Source: Anthopleura xanthogrammica
Lineage: Eukaryota > Cnidaria > Anthozoa > Actiniaria > Actiniidae
Direction of reading: 5' to 3'
Assembly (NCBI GenBank): GCA_964019055.1
Contig: OZ025207.1
Location: 11,312,090-11,376,089, forward strand
DNA length: 64,000 nucleotides
Part shown: piece after piece, positions 1 through 11,627 of the stretch
Layout: each line of letters begins with the position of its first letter
How positions within the stretch are numbered: the stretch's first letter is position 1
Program-made: the position numbers and the translations under genes
The notes under the pieces: generated by a model
What the model saw: only the letters and a program-made list of their open reading frames with translations
Database searches by the model: none
What the model was told of the DNA's origin: nothing

Positions 1-1
1 G

Positions 2-3000
2 GTACACCTCCTGCCCCATCAGGTAAAGTTGTCATTAAAATACTTTACAACAGTTAATAATGAATTGAAATAATGAAAAGCCATTTAAGTACCATGTTGT
101 TGCAAACAGGTGCGCATGTTCAACATTGTCAACAAAACAAAATTATTTGTATCTGTTTATTTTCCTTCCTCTGCAAACCCAACATGCCAAATTCCAATTC
201 GATTTTAGAGTTAGCCATATCCTGACTTTAAACAGCTCAGAGGTTGTTTCGGGGTTTGATCTGTGAGTTAGCCGTGCCCAGGCTTAGATCAACCCAGAGG
301 TTGTTTCGGGTTATTGATCAAATTTGAAGGTTTTTTTTAGATAATTTCGAGGGATTGCTCAGATTGAAATTAAAACGAGAGACTCGATATTTCTGTATCA
401 GAATAATTTCCAAAAATGCTTATCAGTTGCCATGGTTACATGAACTATTTTGATTGGTTTTTCTCTGTTTAGTAGTATGTGAGGACACCCGTAGTGACTG
501 TGATTGGATAAATAAAAATGGAGAAAACAAGGCGTCATATTGCCATAGAAACAGGAATGTGGAATCTGTCAGGCAATGCGCTAGGACGTGCGGATTCTGT
601 AAGTGAAACATCAAGGTTTACGATATTTATTTGCTCTAAGGCCCATGTGCAAACGGCGATCTTCTCATGCGCCGAACGCATTGAAAACAGTGGACAATAA
701 AGTGGTCTTCTTTGATGTCATTAGGTTCACGCGGCTCATGAGAAGTTCGACACTTGAATTGGGCCCAACAAGAACTTAAAAGTTGTGAGTTAGAAATTTC
801 AATCAAAAAAAATTAATGTTTCTAAACTATGTTTTTTACAGGCGAAGTCCCTGCGCCACCAATAGTAATAAGTAAGTAATAATGTGCCTTAGCAATTTAT
901 ATCTATCAATATATTTGTAGAATAATGATAAGAAACACTAGTCATTCTACCTATTTTAAGACATTCAAATATCTCCTATCGCTTGTCGCCTATATCCTAT
1001 TTTTATTTGATTTTGTTCCGACAACATTTTTTTTGAATTAGGTATATTTGCGCAACGAATAACATGAAGATATCAGCGCGTTCATCTCAGCCAGTACAAG
1101 CTAGTACACTCTTTTTTTTAATTTCCGCAGGCTGTACTGATAAGCGTGATGACTGCAACTGGATTACTAATAATCACTACGATGTTTCAAAATACTGCTG
1201 GGCACACAGGAACGATGCCTTCATCAAAGACTGTCCTAAATACTGTGGATTCTGTAAGTTGCCTGATTTCCAGCAACTACGTTTAATAATCTAGTCTAAT
1301 TACACTAAGTCAATAGCTTTGATCCAAGTTTACTCAGTTAGAATTCAGTTATAGTTTTCTTGTAAAAATATGCGCATGTGAGCATCTCCCAATGGAAAAC
1401 CATCACCATCACCATCACCATCACCATCACCATCGCCATCACCATCACCATCACCATCACCATCACCATCACCATCACCATCACCATCACCATCACCATC
1501 ACCATCACCATCACCATCACCATCACCATCACCATCACCATCACCATCACCATCACCATCACCATCACCATCACCATCACCATCACCATCACCATCACCA
1601 TCACCATCACCATCACCATCACCATCACCATCACCATCACCATCACCATCACCATCACCATCACCATCATCATCATCATAACTGCCCTCGGGGTTGTTAA
1701 ATGTTGTGGTAAACTAACAAAATCTTTTGATCATATTTAGGTCATTATAATGTTCCCGCCCCACCAAGTAAGTATAAGAAAAAATAATTAAATGGGATTT
1801 AACAGAATTGGATGCCCAAGATAAAGGTGCTCCAGTTTTCCTCCCTAAATCCCAGCAATTTGAAATGACCACTTTTTGCGGAGGGATCGAGGAAAACGGC
1901 CCGTGAAATCCCCTCAGAACACGGCAACGCACTAGCATACAACTCTACTTGCACACAGCACGGGATTGATGAAATAATCCTACGATCTTGATCGAGGCGA
2001 ACATTCTCACCGCTACAGCACCCAGTTTTGAGTGCAAACATTTCCTAACAAGAAGGTTATTGATTGATAAATCGTCTTATATAATAACACCACATATAAA
2101 TAAACTCTCTAATTGATACATTAATGAGTGTGTTTTGTGTGCTGACAGCATGTCAAGACACACGTGATGACTGTTCGTGGATTGCTGAACATAACAATGA
2201 TGTAGCAGCCTACTGTTACAGGCACAGGAATGACGCGTTCATCAAACAATGCCAAAGGACATGTGGATACTGTAAGTAGTTTAAAGAGTTTTTTTGAATG
2301 TATAATGAATCGTGGACTAAAACTGAAATACCTATTAATAATTTATGATTCTTTTCTTAGGTAAGGTTCCAGCACCAGCAATACGTAAGTAAACGTTATA
2401 TTGCGTAAAAAAAAACAGAAAGTACTCAAATATCATTTGATATGGTTTGATCTTCAATGAGAATTCTACTTGCCTCATAATATTTTTAGTACGAACCCAA
2501 CTAGTATGAGAAAATCTTAGTTTCAAGTACATATTCCTATTTTTATGGCAATTTTTGCCAACAGAGTGCTATAAGAATTCTGCTTAGTAATACATCTTAC
2601 GGTGAAGGCAATATTGCTGAAGTTCAGTAGGATCGTTTTCTACTTCAGAAACTTTGCGTGCAAAAAATTGCGTCGTGTGACATGGCTCGCAACATAGATT
2701 GCCTGTAATATTGAGCGCAATGTTGCACCGTGTGTCCGTAGCTTTAAATACTTCGAGTGTATAAAGGGATTTCATTCTACGATGCTAAAAGTCGGTATTC
2801 CTACTGTTATTATTTTTGCCGCAGTATGTGAAGACACGCGTAATGACTGTTCGTGGATTGCTGAAAATAACAATGACGTAGCAGCCTACTGTTACAGACA
2901 CAGGAATGACGCGTTCATCAAACAATGTCAAGGAACATGTGGATTCTGTAAGTAGTTTTTGCGGCACTGCGCGCCAGAAAATTTATCCAAAGCGCACTAT

Positions 3001-4020
3001 CCATGGTTAAAAATAATTACTTAACTATAACAAGATATATATATTTTATGGTTTTTAGGTCATGTTCCAGCACCACCAAGAGGTAAGTAAATTTAAACTG
3101 TAACTGAAAAACAGATAAGAATAAGAGTTTGGCTACTATAACTTAAATGTTTCGAAGAAACTCTTATGTGGGAACCCTGTGCCAAAGATTCGAGGGTGGC
3201 CTAAGAACAAATCGATCGGCCAAATGTCGTTTGATGCGCAATCAGAATATACCTTTAATCTTCCATTAACGTTCGATGAAAAAAGCGTAGTGTATAGAAA
3301 AAGGCTATATTATTCAAACTAATTCAAGAGGCGCCTTTACATTGCTTTTACTTTGAACCCGTTGAGCTGCGCCACTGCTGTACTTTGCAGTGATGATTAG
3401 CGATAACAAGGTTTTTTTTATAATAAAAACAACCAGACCGATAATATTTTCTATTTGCAGTATGCGAAGATACTCGTAGCGACTGTGATACGATAAATCA
3501 TATCGGGGAGCCGAAAGCGTCGTACTGCGCCAGAAACAGAAACGATGCAGCTGTCAGGGAGTGCGCTAAGACTTGTGGATTCTGTAAGTAGGTCTTAACT
3601 GTCTAAATTTCATCATTTATGTGCAGTGTCTTCGACGCTAATATTCATTCATACAAATAAATTTTCTTTTGAGAATTGGCAATAATGTTTTAAAGATATT
3701 TTATCTAGGAATTTTCTAAAATAAATCCTGGTTCACATATAAAGTAAGGATGATGCTGTGTACATCACATGCGCTTGTTTACGTATACATGAATTTAGTT
3801 TCGCGCAACAGTAAAGAGCTAGAACTTGGTTCTACATTTGCAACGTTGTACGCAAGGCTGCACAGTTGGGCACATTGTGGTTGTGCGCATTGTGGTTGTG
3901 CGCATTGTGGTTGTGCGCATTGTGGTTGTGCGCAACCAACATTGGCATTCTGTGGGCCTCAAGTATTTAATAAATGTTTCATGTCTTAACTAATCGAAAT
4001 TCTATTCTTCCACAGGTTGA
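2..4020 (+). CDS. Gene A: secreted multi-ShKT protein, 3' part (5 ShKT domains)
   Basis: Five ShKT (SXC) domains with Pro/Ala linkers; the signal-peptide exon lies outside the window. Exons: linker 2-22; ShKT 476-598; linker 842-871; ShKT 1131-1253; linker 1741-1767; ShKT 2149-2271; linker 2361-2384; ShKT 2825-2947; linker 3059-3082; ShKT 3461-3583; terminal 4016-4020 (GT then TGA). All introns are phase 1 with GT-AG ends, and the joined exons stay open to the stop. Each domain has the cysteine pattern C-x6-C-x13-C-x11-C-x3-C-x2-C, usually with DVxxYC in the middle and TCGFC or TCGYC at the end. The domain at 476 is found whole only in gene A; B and C keep just its 3' half. ShKT domains are small disulfide-rich extracellular modules found in cnidarian venom peptides and also in many non-toxic secreted proteins. 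The Lys-Tyr pair of potassium-channel-blocking ShK is absent, so a toxin role is not shown. Confidence 0.85.
1399..1680. repeat. Hexanucleotide array (CCATCA)n in gene A intron
   Basis: About 47 near-perfect copies of a 6-bp unit lie between the ShKT exon at 1131 and the linker at 1741, with one CATCGC interruption near 1431. The long His-rich and Met-Val-rich open frames here are by-products of the repeat. A matching array sits at the homologous place in gene D; B and C lack it. Confidence 0.95.
2590..2745. mobile_element. Partial foldback element in gene A intron
   Basis: The right part (GCGCAATGTTGCACCGTGTG) matches the inverted end of the complete foldback element at 58927-59092 next to USP10, and the central part is also similar. 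A second copy is in gene B at 8518-8665. It is intronic, non-coding and probably a non-autonomous DNA transposon. Confidence 0.5.
3871..3943. repeat. 15-bp minisatellite, gene A last intron (about 4-5 units)
   Basis: The unit is GTGCGCATTGTGGTT. It lies between the last ShKT exon and the terminal exon. The same array is found in B (greatly expanded), C and D. Open frames reading AHCGC repeats come from it and are not coding. Confidence 0.9.
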
Positions 4021-4091
4021 AACGCAAGATCCTGGCTACCAGACGTTCAGCTTTAACTTAGTTTTGTTAAACCGCTTGCTCTTTGCTTCAT

Positions 4092-4124
4092 AATAAAATA
4101 CATATATTTATAAATTTCAATAAA
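4092..4124 (+). terminator. Gene A polyadenylation signals
   Basis: AATAAA occurs at 4092-4097 and 4119-4124, 72 and 99 nt after the stop codon. The second is kept in B, C and D. The first is AATACA in C and D, so the second is the likelier functional signal. Confidence 0.7.
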
Positions 4125-5010
4125 GTTAGCCACACCAAAAACCTAAAAAGCTGAGAATCATGGGAAACATTTCATATCCAAGTATGAAAATAAAGCTTTT
4201 TTTATACAAAATGAAGCTTGAGGATGCTCACAGGAGGTGAAACTTAACTAGTAAAAGATCTCACATCTTTAATCCTTTCTGGTCTCAGCTTTGTAGCTTT
4301 TCAAGTGACTTACTTTATTAAAATAAGTATATAATCTAGAATAAGGTTCTGTTAAACGCGAAAATCTCCTAGGTCAATTTGTCTCGTGAAAAAATAAAAA
4401 TGTACACGGTTCAGAAAGCTAGATATGGCTTCAATACATTCAATAAGTGGATGTGTTTAGTTATAGCACAGTACTAATTGTAAATTGACACTCGCAACAT
4501 TATGATCATTTCCCAGGAACCGCTATATAGAGGTCATTTACGTGAAGGAAGGATGACTCTACTTAGTGCTAGGGCTAAATCTTTTCTCTCTAGCGTTCTC
4601 ATGGAAAAGGAAACCAAACTATGCCTTGTCACTTGCTTTAACGTAATCGTACCTTTATGTTAAATACCAATAATTACGCATGTTTACATCATTCTAAATA
4701 TCTACGAAATTGAAAAAGGTGAAGCAAGCTTTATTAAGTATCATAATAAAATGAAATCAGTAATCAAATCGTGTATGAGTATTCAGTGTCTCGAGATAGT
4801 GCCTTAGGGTATATGTATTCACGATGTTTCGGTCAATTACTCAGTGTTTTAGGTCTCATCAGCGGCGAGAATGGTTGGCTAGTCGTGCGTTAATACTCAT
4901 TCCCTTGGTAAACACACTCGTCATCTTATCTTTTGGTCTGCGCCAAAAAGCAAGACAATGAAAGTGCTCACCGGTGAAAAATATCTTTGATGAAATAAAG
5001 CCGTGTTCCA

Positions 5011-5097
5011 TAAAGGCCGGTTTACACAGTACAACTTTTGCTTACGACTGTCGCATGCGATCTGCCTATGCGATGTTTAGAACACAAATTGTAAAGT
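5011..5097. mobile_element. Truncated foldback element
   Basis: It keeps only the left end, AAAGGCCGGTTTACACAGTA, of the element found complete at 12708-12930 and 20583-20805. The rest, together with the 66-bp minisatellite that follows in B and C, is missing here. Confidence 0.6.
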
Positions 5098-5204
5098 AAA
5101 GGTTATTGCAGTCAGTCTATCTCATCAGGTTAATCAACACAAGCATAAAACATTTTATATAAACACTACGTGACGAATAGCAGCGTTAGCAGCGTACACA
5201 CTAA

Positions 5205-5528
5205 TGCATGGGTGGCGTACTCTGCTAACGCGTCGACTTTCACCACTGTGGTTCCAAAGGCTCGGGTCACTGGTTCGAGCCCTACGGTCGCCACATGTGA
5301 ATTGAGTTTTTTTGATGTGTTGTTCTCTTCTGTGCCACGAGGTTTTTTTTCCAGGTACTCAGGTTTCCTCCCTCCGTAAATATCAACATGTGAGTGAGCG
5401 TTGTGTGCATAGAATACTGAATGTAGTGGAAGTGTGTGTGTGAGTGAAAAGTGTCCCCAATTAGTGCGAAAGGGTTAGAACCACTAGACACTTGAATAAA
5501 GAGATTTATTTATTTCATTTTATTTTAT
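5205..5528 (+). mobile_element. SINE-like element, copy 1
   Basis: A tRNA-like head carries a B-box-like GGTTCGAGCCC (near 5272-5282). A Pro/Gly-type core with GGTACTCAGGTTTCCTCCCT follows, and the tail is AATAAA-containing and T-rich (GATTTATTTATTTCATTTTA). Copies stand at the same relative place after genes B and C, so it was carried by the duplication. The tRNA arms do not pair well, so this is a SINE remnant rather than a tRNA gene. Confidence 0.5.
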
Positions 5529-6102
5529 CTGAACAGTCTCGCAACCTCTTTGGCAATCGAATAATTATAACGACTAGCGGATACCAGGTGGGTCTGAGTC
5601 CCAAAATATTGACGTTGGGAGACTGGAAGGTTGTAGCTCCTCTTTTTCTAGGTAAAATTTTTGGCGCTAAAAATTACACTCGGCTCCTAATTCGATTCGA
5701 CCGCTCATCACCACTGGTCAATGTTTGCTTAGTATTCTTATGGTATTTTGCTTCATCTAAATAATTTACGACCATGCAGTCTCGCCGATCACTTTAGTTT
5801 CCTCACCGCAATAATAATTGTATATTGTAGTATTTTTCAAAATATCCGGCTTCAGGAAGTGCAGTCAGTATTATGCTCAAATCAACTGTTTCTTGGCACA
5901 AGCCCTTGGGCACAAGGGTTGCACACAAAAAAAGATATCAAAAACAGAAACATTGATATGATAATTAACAAAAACAAAACAAACATGTTGGCGCGCAAAT
6001 TAAGCTAAGTGTGATCAAATGTATAGTAATAGTTTTTAAGTTATCTTACTTTTTGAAAACTCATGTTATTAATTATATATTACATCTCTGACGTCTACTC
6101 AC

Positions 6103-6192
6103 CATTCCTGCACCTTCTTCAATGCTGCTGACGCTCATATTTGGTCCAAGGATGTACGTGAAAAAAAGCGCGCACCACTATTTACTGGTCAT
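6103..6192 (-). ncRNA. Candidate antisense exon upstream of gene B
   Basis: Read on the minus strand, a pyrimidine tract ending TTTTCTCCCAG is followed by 90 nt and then the donor ATG|GTGAGTAG. A TATA-like TTTATATATG lies about 30 nt further upstream on the same strand. The unit repeats before C and D, and a diverged version with both splice sites stands before E (30972-31098). The exon is not open throughout, so it would be non-coding or a first coding exon starting at its internal ATG. No transcript evidence is available. Confidence 0.35.
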
Positions 6193-6599
6193 CTGGGAGA
6201 AAAGCAAAATCACATAAACATATATAAATTAGTCGTACAAGCGCGCAATCTCATGCATCGGCGCAGTTCAGTTTGAATGAAATTCATGTGCGGAAATTCA
6301 CATTATATAATCGCGCGCCAGCAGTCCATAGTCGGTCGTGGACTTGTGCGCGCGCTCTAAATATTTATTCCATCGTCCTTTTCCTCATTTACGCAAAACA
6401 ATAATAATATGAACGAAGTTTTTTTTCCGTTTGAATAAAAATACGACTAAAGTTATCAGTTTTGAATTTTATTTTTACCATAAACTCCCTAACAAATGCG
6501 ATGTTGAAAGAAATGTGAAAATCATGTTTATAATTTAATTGGATCCTTCGAGAAAAACATTTTCAGATCAATTTTGAAACAAACAAATTAACTGGAGCT

Positions 6600-6734
6600 A
6601 TGGCACGTGGAGAAGCCAAAATAATGTTCAAGCAAGCGGAAGATCTAGCCCTTAAATACAGCAAACTGCAGGCTGAAGGCATATTCAGTCTTTCTAGTCA
6701 AGAGTAGCAGATCTTTGGAAAAATTAGTTCGAAA
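6600..6734 (+). promoter_or_regulatory. Gene B promoter and 5' UTR
   Basis: A TATA-like TTAAATA (6652-6658) within CTTAAATACAG stands 83 nt before the start codon. The same element is 82 nt before the start codons of C and D and 95 nt before that of E, whose surrounding sequence is otherwise diverged. TATGGCACGTGG with an E-box (CACGTG) lies at about 6599-6610. Confidence 0.55.
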
Positions 6735-9700
6735 ATGAAGCCCGTGTTTCTTATTGCTGTGGTAATCGTACAAAGCATGAACTATGCCTTCAGTGTTCCA
6801 GTGATGGATCTTGAGCCTATCGATTTGGTTGAACGAGGTTAGTTAATCCTCAATTAGCTATTTTATCTCTACGAATCTCTTTTTGTATAAATACAGAATG
6901 TTTTTTCTCTGTTTTTCACTAAAGTTATATCATAGTAATGCGATATTCACTGTGCGCTATATATTAAGCGAGTATGCCTTTTTGGAACAGTATCAAGGTC
7001 GGATCCCGCAGGGAAGGATTGGGTGGCTCGCCATCTCCCTTTGGAAAGGGAAAAATAATAAGAATAAAGGATAAGGTATAAAGGCTAAAAAGGCGCTATC
7101 TGATGCTTTTCTATGTAAAAGCCACCTCCCTTAAAATCGTTCTAGATCCGCCAATGAGTATACGTACACCTATTCCAAAAACGGTTGTTGGAGTTAAATT
7201 AGATTGTTCATTCCAGAACCGAAAGGAATTATTTGCATGTATATGCACCTAAACAGGAATAATCGAGGTGTTTCAAATGGCTTGGTCCACTAAAAGCAAC
7301 ACTGGACATCCATGCAACATTAACCTCTGTGCGCGTAGAATAATGATAAGAAACGCCAGTCATTCCACCTATCCTTGGACATTCAAATATCTCCCATCGC
7401 TTGTCGTCTATTGCCTATTTTTTATTTCCTTTTGCTCCGACAACATTGTTTTTGAATTAGATATATTTGCGCAACAAATAACATGAAGATATCAGCGCGT
7501 GCATCTCAGCCAGTACAAGCTAGTACACTCTCTTTTTGAATTTCCGCAGGCTGTACTGATAAGCGTGATGACTGCAACTGGATTACTGATAATCACTACG
7601 ATGTTTCAAAATACTGTTTGGCACACAGAAATGATGCCTTCATCAAAGACTGTCCAAAATACTGTGGATTCTGTGAGTAGAACCAAATCCTGTCACTCTG
7701 TTTATTATAATTTTAATTAAAATCCTCAGTTCTAGTTTATTTGTCTCAACATTTTTCATGACTAAATATATATATTTTCCATTCACCAGGTAAACAGCCA
7801 GCCCCGGCACAAGGTAGAATAACAAAAACTTAAGAGTAATATTTCGTTTTTACCTTTTTTTTAAATTAATTTAATTCAATTTAATTTAATTTTAATTGTT
7901 TTTCTTGTCCTAAATTATTTTTTGTTACTTTGATTTTATTGTGCAGTCCAGATTTTTCACGGACTTTCCTTTCCTTTCCTTTTTACTTTGAGTCATACGA
8001 AATCTTTTCTACAAATATGCAACGGCCATTTTCCATAATCTAAAAATGGATCATTTTTGCCGCAGTATGTGTAGACACACGTGATGACTGTTCGTGGATT
8101 GCTGAACATAACAAAGACGTAGCAGCCTACTGTGACAAACACAAGAATGACGCGTTCATCAAACAATGCCAAGGAACATGTGGATACTGTAAGTAGTTTA
8201 AAGAGTTTTTTTGAATCGTGGACTTAAACTGAAATACCTATTAATAATTTATGATTCTTTTCTTAGGTAAGGTTCCAGCACCAGCAATACGTAAGTAAAC
8301 GTTATATTGCGTAAAAAAAACAGAAAGTACTCAAATATTATTTGATATGGTTTGATCTTCAATGAGAATTCTACTTGCCTCATAATATTTTTTAGTACAA
8401 ATCCAATTAGTATGAGAAAATCTGTGTTTCATTATATAATGGTTAAAGTACATATTCATACTTTTATGGCTATTTTTGCCAACAGAATGCTATAAGAATT
8501 CTGCTTGGTAATACATCTTACGGTGCAGGCAATATTGCTGAAGTTCAGTAGGATCGTTTTCTACTTCAGAAACTTTGCTTGCAAAAAATTGCGTCGTGTA
8601 ACATGGCTCGCAACATCGATTGCCTGCAACATTGAGCGCAATGTTGCACCGTGTGTCCGTAGCTTTAAATACTTTGAGTGTATAAAGGGATTTCATTCTA
8701 CGATGCTAAAAGTCGGTATTCCTACTGTTATTATTTTTGCCGCAGTATGTGAAGACACACGTGATGACTGTTCGTGGATTGCTGAACATAACAATGACGT
8801 AGCAGCCTACTGTGACAGGCACAGGAATGACGCGTTCATCAAACAATGCCAAAGAACATGTGGATACTGTAAGTAGTTTAAAGATGTTTTTTTTGAATGT
8901 ATAATGAATATTGCAATAGAAACAGGAATGTGGAATCTGTCAGGCAATGCGCTAGGACGTGCGGATTCTGTAAGTGAAACACTAAGGTTTACGATATTTA
9001 TTTGCTCTAAGGCCCATGTGCAAACGTTGATCTTCTCATGCGCCGAACGCATTGAAAACAGTGGACAATAAAGCGGTCTTCTTTGATGTCATTAGGTTCA
9101 CGCGGCTCATGAGAAGTTCGACACTTGTATATGGCCTAACATAAAGTTAAAAGTTGTGAGTTAGAAATTTTAATCAGAAAAAAATTAATGTTTCTAAACT
9201 ATGTTTTTTATAGGCAAAGTCCCTGCGCCACCAATAGTAATAAGTAAGTAATAATGTGCCTTAGCAATGTATGTCCATCAATGTATTTGTCATTATCATT
9301 AACATTAATAGGTCACTTTAGAAACGAAGAAGGGACTGGGGCGAGTACGGGATTGATGAAATAATCCTACGATCTTGATCGAGGCGAACATTCTCACCGC
9401 TACAGCACCCAGTCTTGAGTGCAAACATTTCCTAACAAGAAGGTTATTGATTGATAAATCGTCTTATATAATAACACCACATATAAATAAACTCTCTAAT
9501 TGATGCATTAATGAGTGTGTTCTGTGTGCTGACAGCATGTCAAGACACACGTGATGACTGTTCGTGGATTGCTGAACATAACAATGACGTTGCAGCCTAC
9601 TGTGACAGGCACAGGAATGACGCGTTCATCAAACAATGTCAAAGAACATGTGGATACTGTAAGTAGTTTTTGCGGCACTGCGCGCCAGAAAAGTTATCCA

Positions 9701-11523
9701 AAGCGCACTATCCATGGTTAAAAATAATTACTTAACTATAACAATATATATATATTTTTTATTCAATATTTGTTTGCACGCAGGCATGAAGTTAATATTT
9801 GACTATGTGTCTTCTGCGAAATAATTTATTTCTTGAACCAAGCTTTCGGCCATCTTGGCCATCATCAGGGTTGTAGTACACGTATTATGTTTAAAATAAC
9901 GTACGTAGTTAACAATAAGCGCGCGCATACAGGAACAGTCATAGAAAATACAGCAGCGCGAGCCAATAAACTGAATAGAGCGCGCGGAATGACAAATTAA
10001 CAACGTAACAATAAATGAAAAGAAAGAAAGAAATATGACACCAACTGAATGGAAATCTTAATATTTTCTATTGTTTTTAGGTCATGTTCCTGCACCACCA
10101 AGAGGTAAGTAAATTTAAACTGTGACTGAAAAACAGATAAGAACAACAGTTTGGCTACTATAGCTTAAATGTTTCGAAGAAACTCTTATGTGGGAACCCT
10201 GTGCCAAAGATTCGAGGGTGGCTTAAGAAAAGATCGATTGGCCAAATGTCGGTTGATGCGCAATCAGAATATACCTTTAATCTTCCATTAACGTTCGATG
10301 AAAAAAGCGTAGTGTAAAGAAAAAGCCTATTTTATTCAAACTAATTCAAGAGGCGCCTTCACATTGCTTTTACTTTGAACCCGTTGAGCTGCGCCACTGC
10401 TGTACTTTGCAGTGATGATTAGCGATAACAAGGTTTTTTTTATAATAAAAACAACCAGACCGATAATATTTTCTATTTGCAGTATGCGAAGATACTCGTA
10501 GCGACTGTGATACGATAAATCATATCGGGGAGCCGAAAGCGTCGTACTGCGCCAGAAACAGAAACGATGCAGCTGTCAGGGAGTGCGCTAAGACTTGTGG
10601 ATTCTGTAAGTAGGTCTTAACTGTCTAAATTTCATCATTTATGTGCAGTGTCTTCGACGCTAATATTCATTCATACAAATAAATTTTCTTTTGAAAATTG
10701 GCAATAATGTTTTATAGATATTTTTATCTAGGAATTTTCTTAAATAGATCCTGGTTCAAATATAAAGTAAGGATGATGCTGCGTTCATCACATGCGCTTG
10801 TTTACGTATACAGCAATTTAGTTTTGCGCAACAGTAAAGAGCTAGAACTTGATTCTACATTTGCAACGTTGTACGCAAGGCTGCACAGTTGGGCACATTG
10901 TGGTTGTGCGCATTGTGGTTGTGCGCATTGTGGTTGTGCGCATTGTAGTCGTGCGCATTGTGGTTGTGCGCATTGTGGTTGTGCGCATTGTGCTTGTGCG
11001 CATTGTGCTTGTGTGCATTGTGCTTGTGCGCATTGTGGTTGTGCGCATTGTGGTTGTGCGCATTGTGGTTGTGCGCATTGTAGTCGTGCGCATTGTGGTT
11101 GTGCGCATTGTGGTTGTGCGCATTGTGGTTGTGCGCATTGTGGTTGTGCGCATTGTGGTTGTGCGCATTGTGGTTGTGCGCATTGTGGTTGTGCGCATTG
11201 TGCTTGTGCGCATTGTGCTTGTGTGCATTGTGGTTGTGCGCATTGTGGTTGTGCGCATTGTGGTTGTGCGCATTGTGGTTGTGCGCATTGTCCTTGTGTG
11301 CATTGTGCTTGTGTGCATTGTGGTTGTGCGCATTGTGGTTGTGCGCATTGTGGTTGTGCGCATTGTAGTCGTGCGCATTGTGGTTGTGCGCATTGTGGTT
11401 GTGCGCATTGTGGTTGTGCGCATTGTGGTTGTGTGCAACCAACATTGGCATTCTGTGGGCCTCAAGTATTTAATAAATGTTTCATGTCTTAACTAATTGA
11501 AATTCTATTCTTCCACAGGTTGA
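6735..11523 (+). CDS. Gene B: secreted protein with 5 ShKT domains (274 aa)
   Basis: Exons: signal 6735-6837; ShKT 7550-7672; linker 7790-7813; ShKT 8066-8188; linker 8267-8290; ShKT 8746-8868; linker 9214-9243; ShKT 9536-9658; linker 10081-10104; ShKT 10483-10605; terminal 11519-11523. They sum to 825 nt, an exact reading frame. The signal exon gives a Lys start, a hydrophobic core to about residue 19 and a short acidic stretch ending IDLVERG, which is also conserved in E as IDLFERG. The donor after 7813 is weak (GTAGAA) but shared with C. Compared with A, the exons matching 1131 and 1741 are deleted (junction near 9290-9350), and half of the exon matching 476 survives as a remnant. The product is likely secreted; function unknown. 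No Lys-Tyr channel-blocking pair is seen in any domain. Confidence 0.85.
8518..8665. mobile_element. Partial foldback element in gene B intron
   Basis: This is the same fragment as at 2590-2745 in gene A, related to the full element at 58927-59092. It lies just before the ShKT exon at 8746. Confidence 0.5.
8909..8969 (+). pseudogene. Truncated ShKT exon remnant in gene B
   Basis: The last 61 nt of an exon like 476-598 of gene A, with the donor TTCT|GTAAGT intact but no 5' half and no acceptor. It is joined to the downstream intron of the preceding ShKT exon at TATAATGAAT. The same junction occurs in gene C (16456-16516), so the deletion predates the B/C split. Confidence 0.8.
9765..10065. 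mobile_element. Insertion specific to gene B, possible Penelope-like fragment
   Basis: About 300 bp interrupt the intron before the linker at 10081; A, C and D lack it. It contains AGCTTTCGGCCATCTTGGCC followed by ATCATCAGGG, resembling the ends of Penelope-like retroelements. No reverse transcriptase frame is present, so the family assignment is tentative. Confidence 0.4.
10890..11442. repeat. 15-bp minisatellite, expanded in gene B (about 37 units)
   Basis: Units of GTGCGCATTGTGGTT with variants (TAGTCG, GCTTGT, TCCTTG) in a partly repeated higher-order pattern. Homologous arrays in A, C and D have only about 3-5 units. It is intronic; long open frames on both strands are repeat artefacts. 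Confidence 0.95.
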
Positions 11524-11594
11524 AACGCAAGATCCTGGCTACCAGACGTTCAGCTTTAACTTAGTTTTGTTAAACCGCTTGCTCTTTGCTTCAT

Positions 11595-11627
11595 AATAAA
11601 ATACATATACTTATAAATTTCAATAAA
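11595..11627 (+). terminator. Gene B polyadenylation signals
   Basis: AATAAA at 11595-11600 and 11622-11627, at the same distances from the stop codon as in gene A. Confidence 0.7.

Larger units (their letters stand above)
4141..6600. other. Gene A-B intergenic spacer, part of the 8-kb duplication unit
   Basis: No + strand gene is supported. The spacer repeats, with small differences, after genes B (11640-14815), C (19620-22640) and partly D (28760-29565). It holds a truncated foldback element (5011-5097), a SINE-like element (5205-5528) and a candidate minus-strand exon (6103-6192). The open frames here are short, and the longer ones run through repeats. Confidence 0.8.

Noticed and set aside
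1338..1740. Poly-His, Thr-Ile and Met-Val open frames
   Set aside because: All come from the (CCATCA)n array in an intron; the ShKT and linker exons on either side splice cleanly around it.
5210..5295. Possible tRNA gene (GGTTCGAGCCC near a GTGGCG/CGCCAC pair)
   Set aside because: The T-arm and anticodon arm do not fold properly, and three copies share a SINE-like core and T-rich tail, so I call it a SINE remnant.
8505..8876. 123-codon frame reading through from upstream into the ShKT exon at 8746
   Set aside because: The frame only happens to be open through the acceptor; the CAG acceptor and paralogous structure place the exon start at 8746.
10698..11492. 264-codon open frame rich in AHCGC repeats (and overlapping frames on both strands)
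   Set aside because: It is the 15-bp minisatellite inside the gene B last intron; the paralogous introns have the same flanks with 3-5 units, and the true terminal exon follows at 11519.
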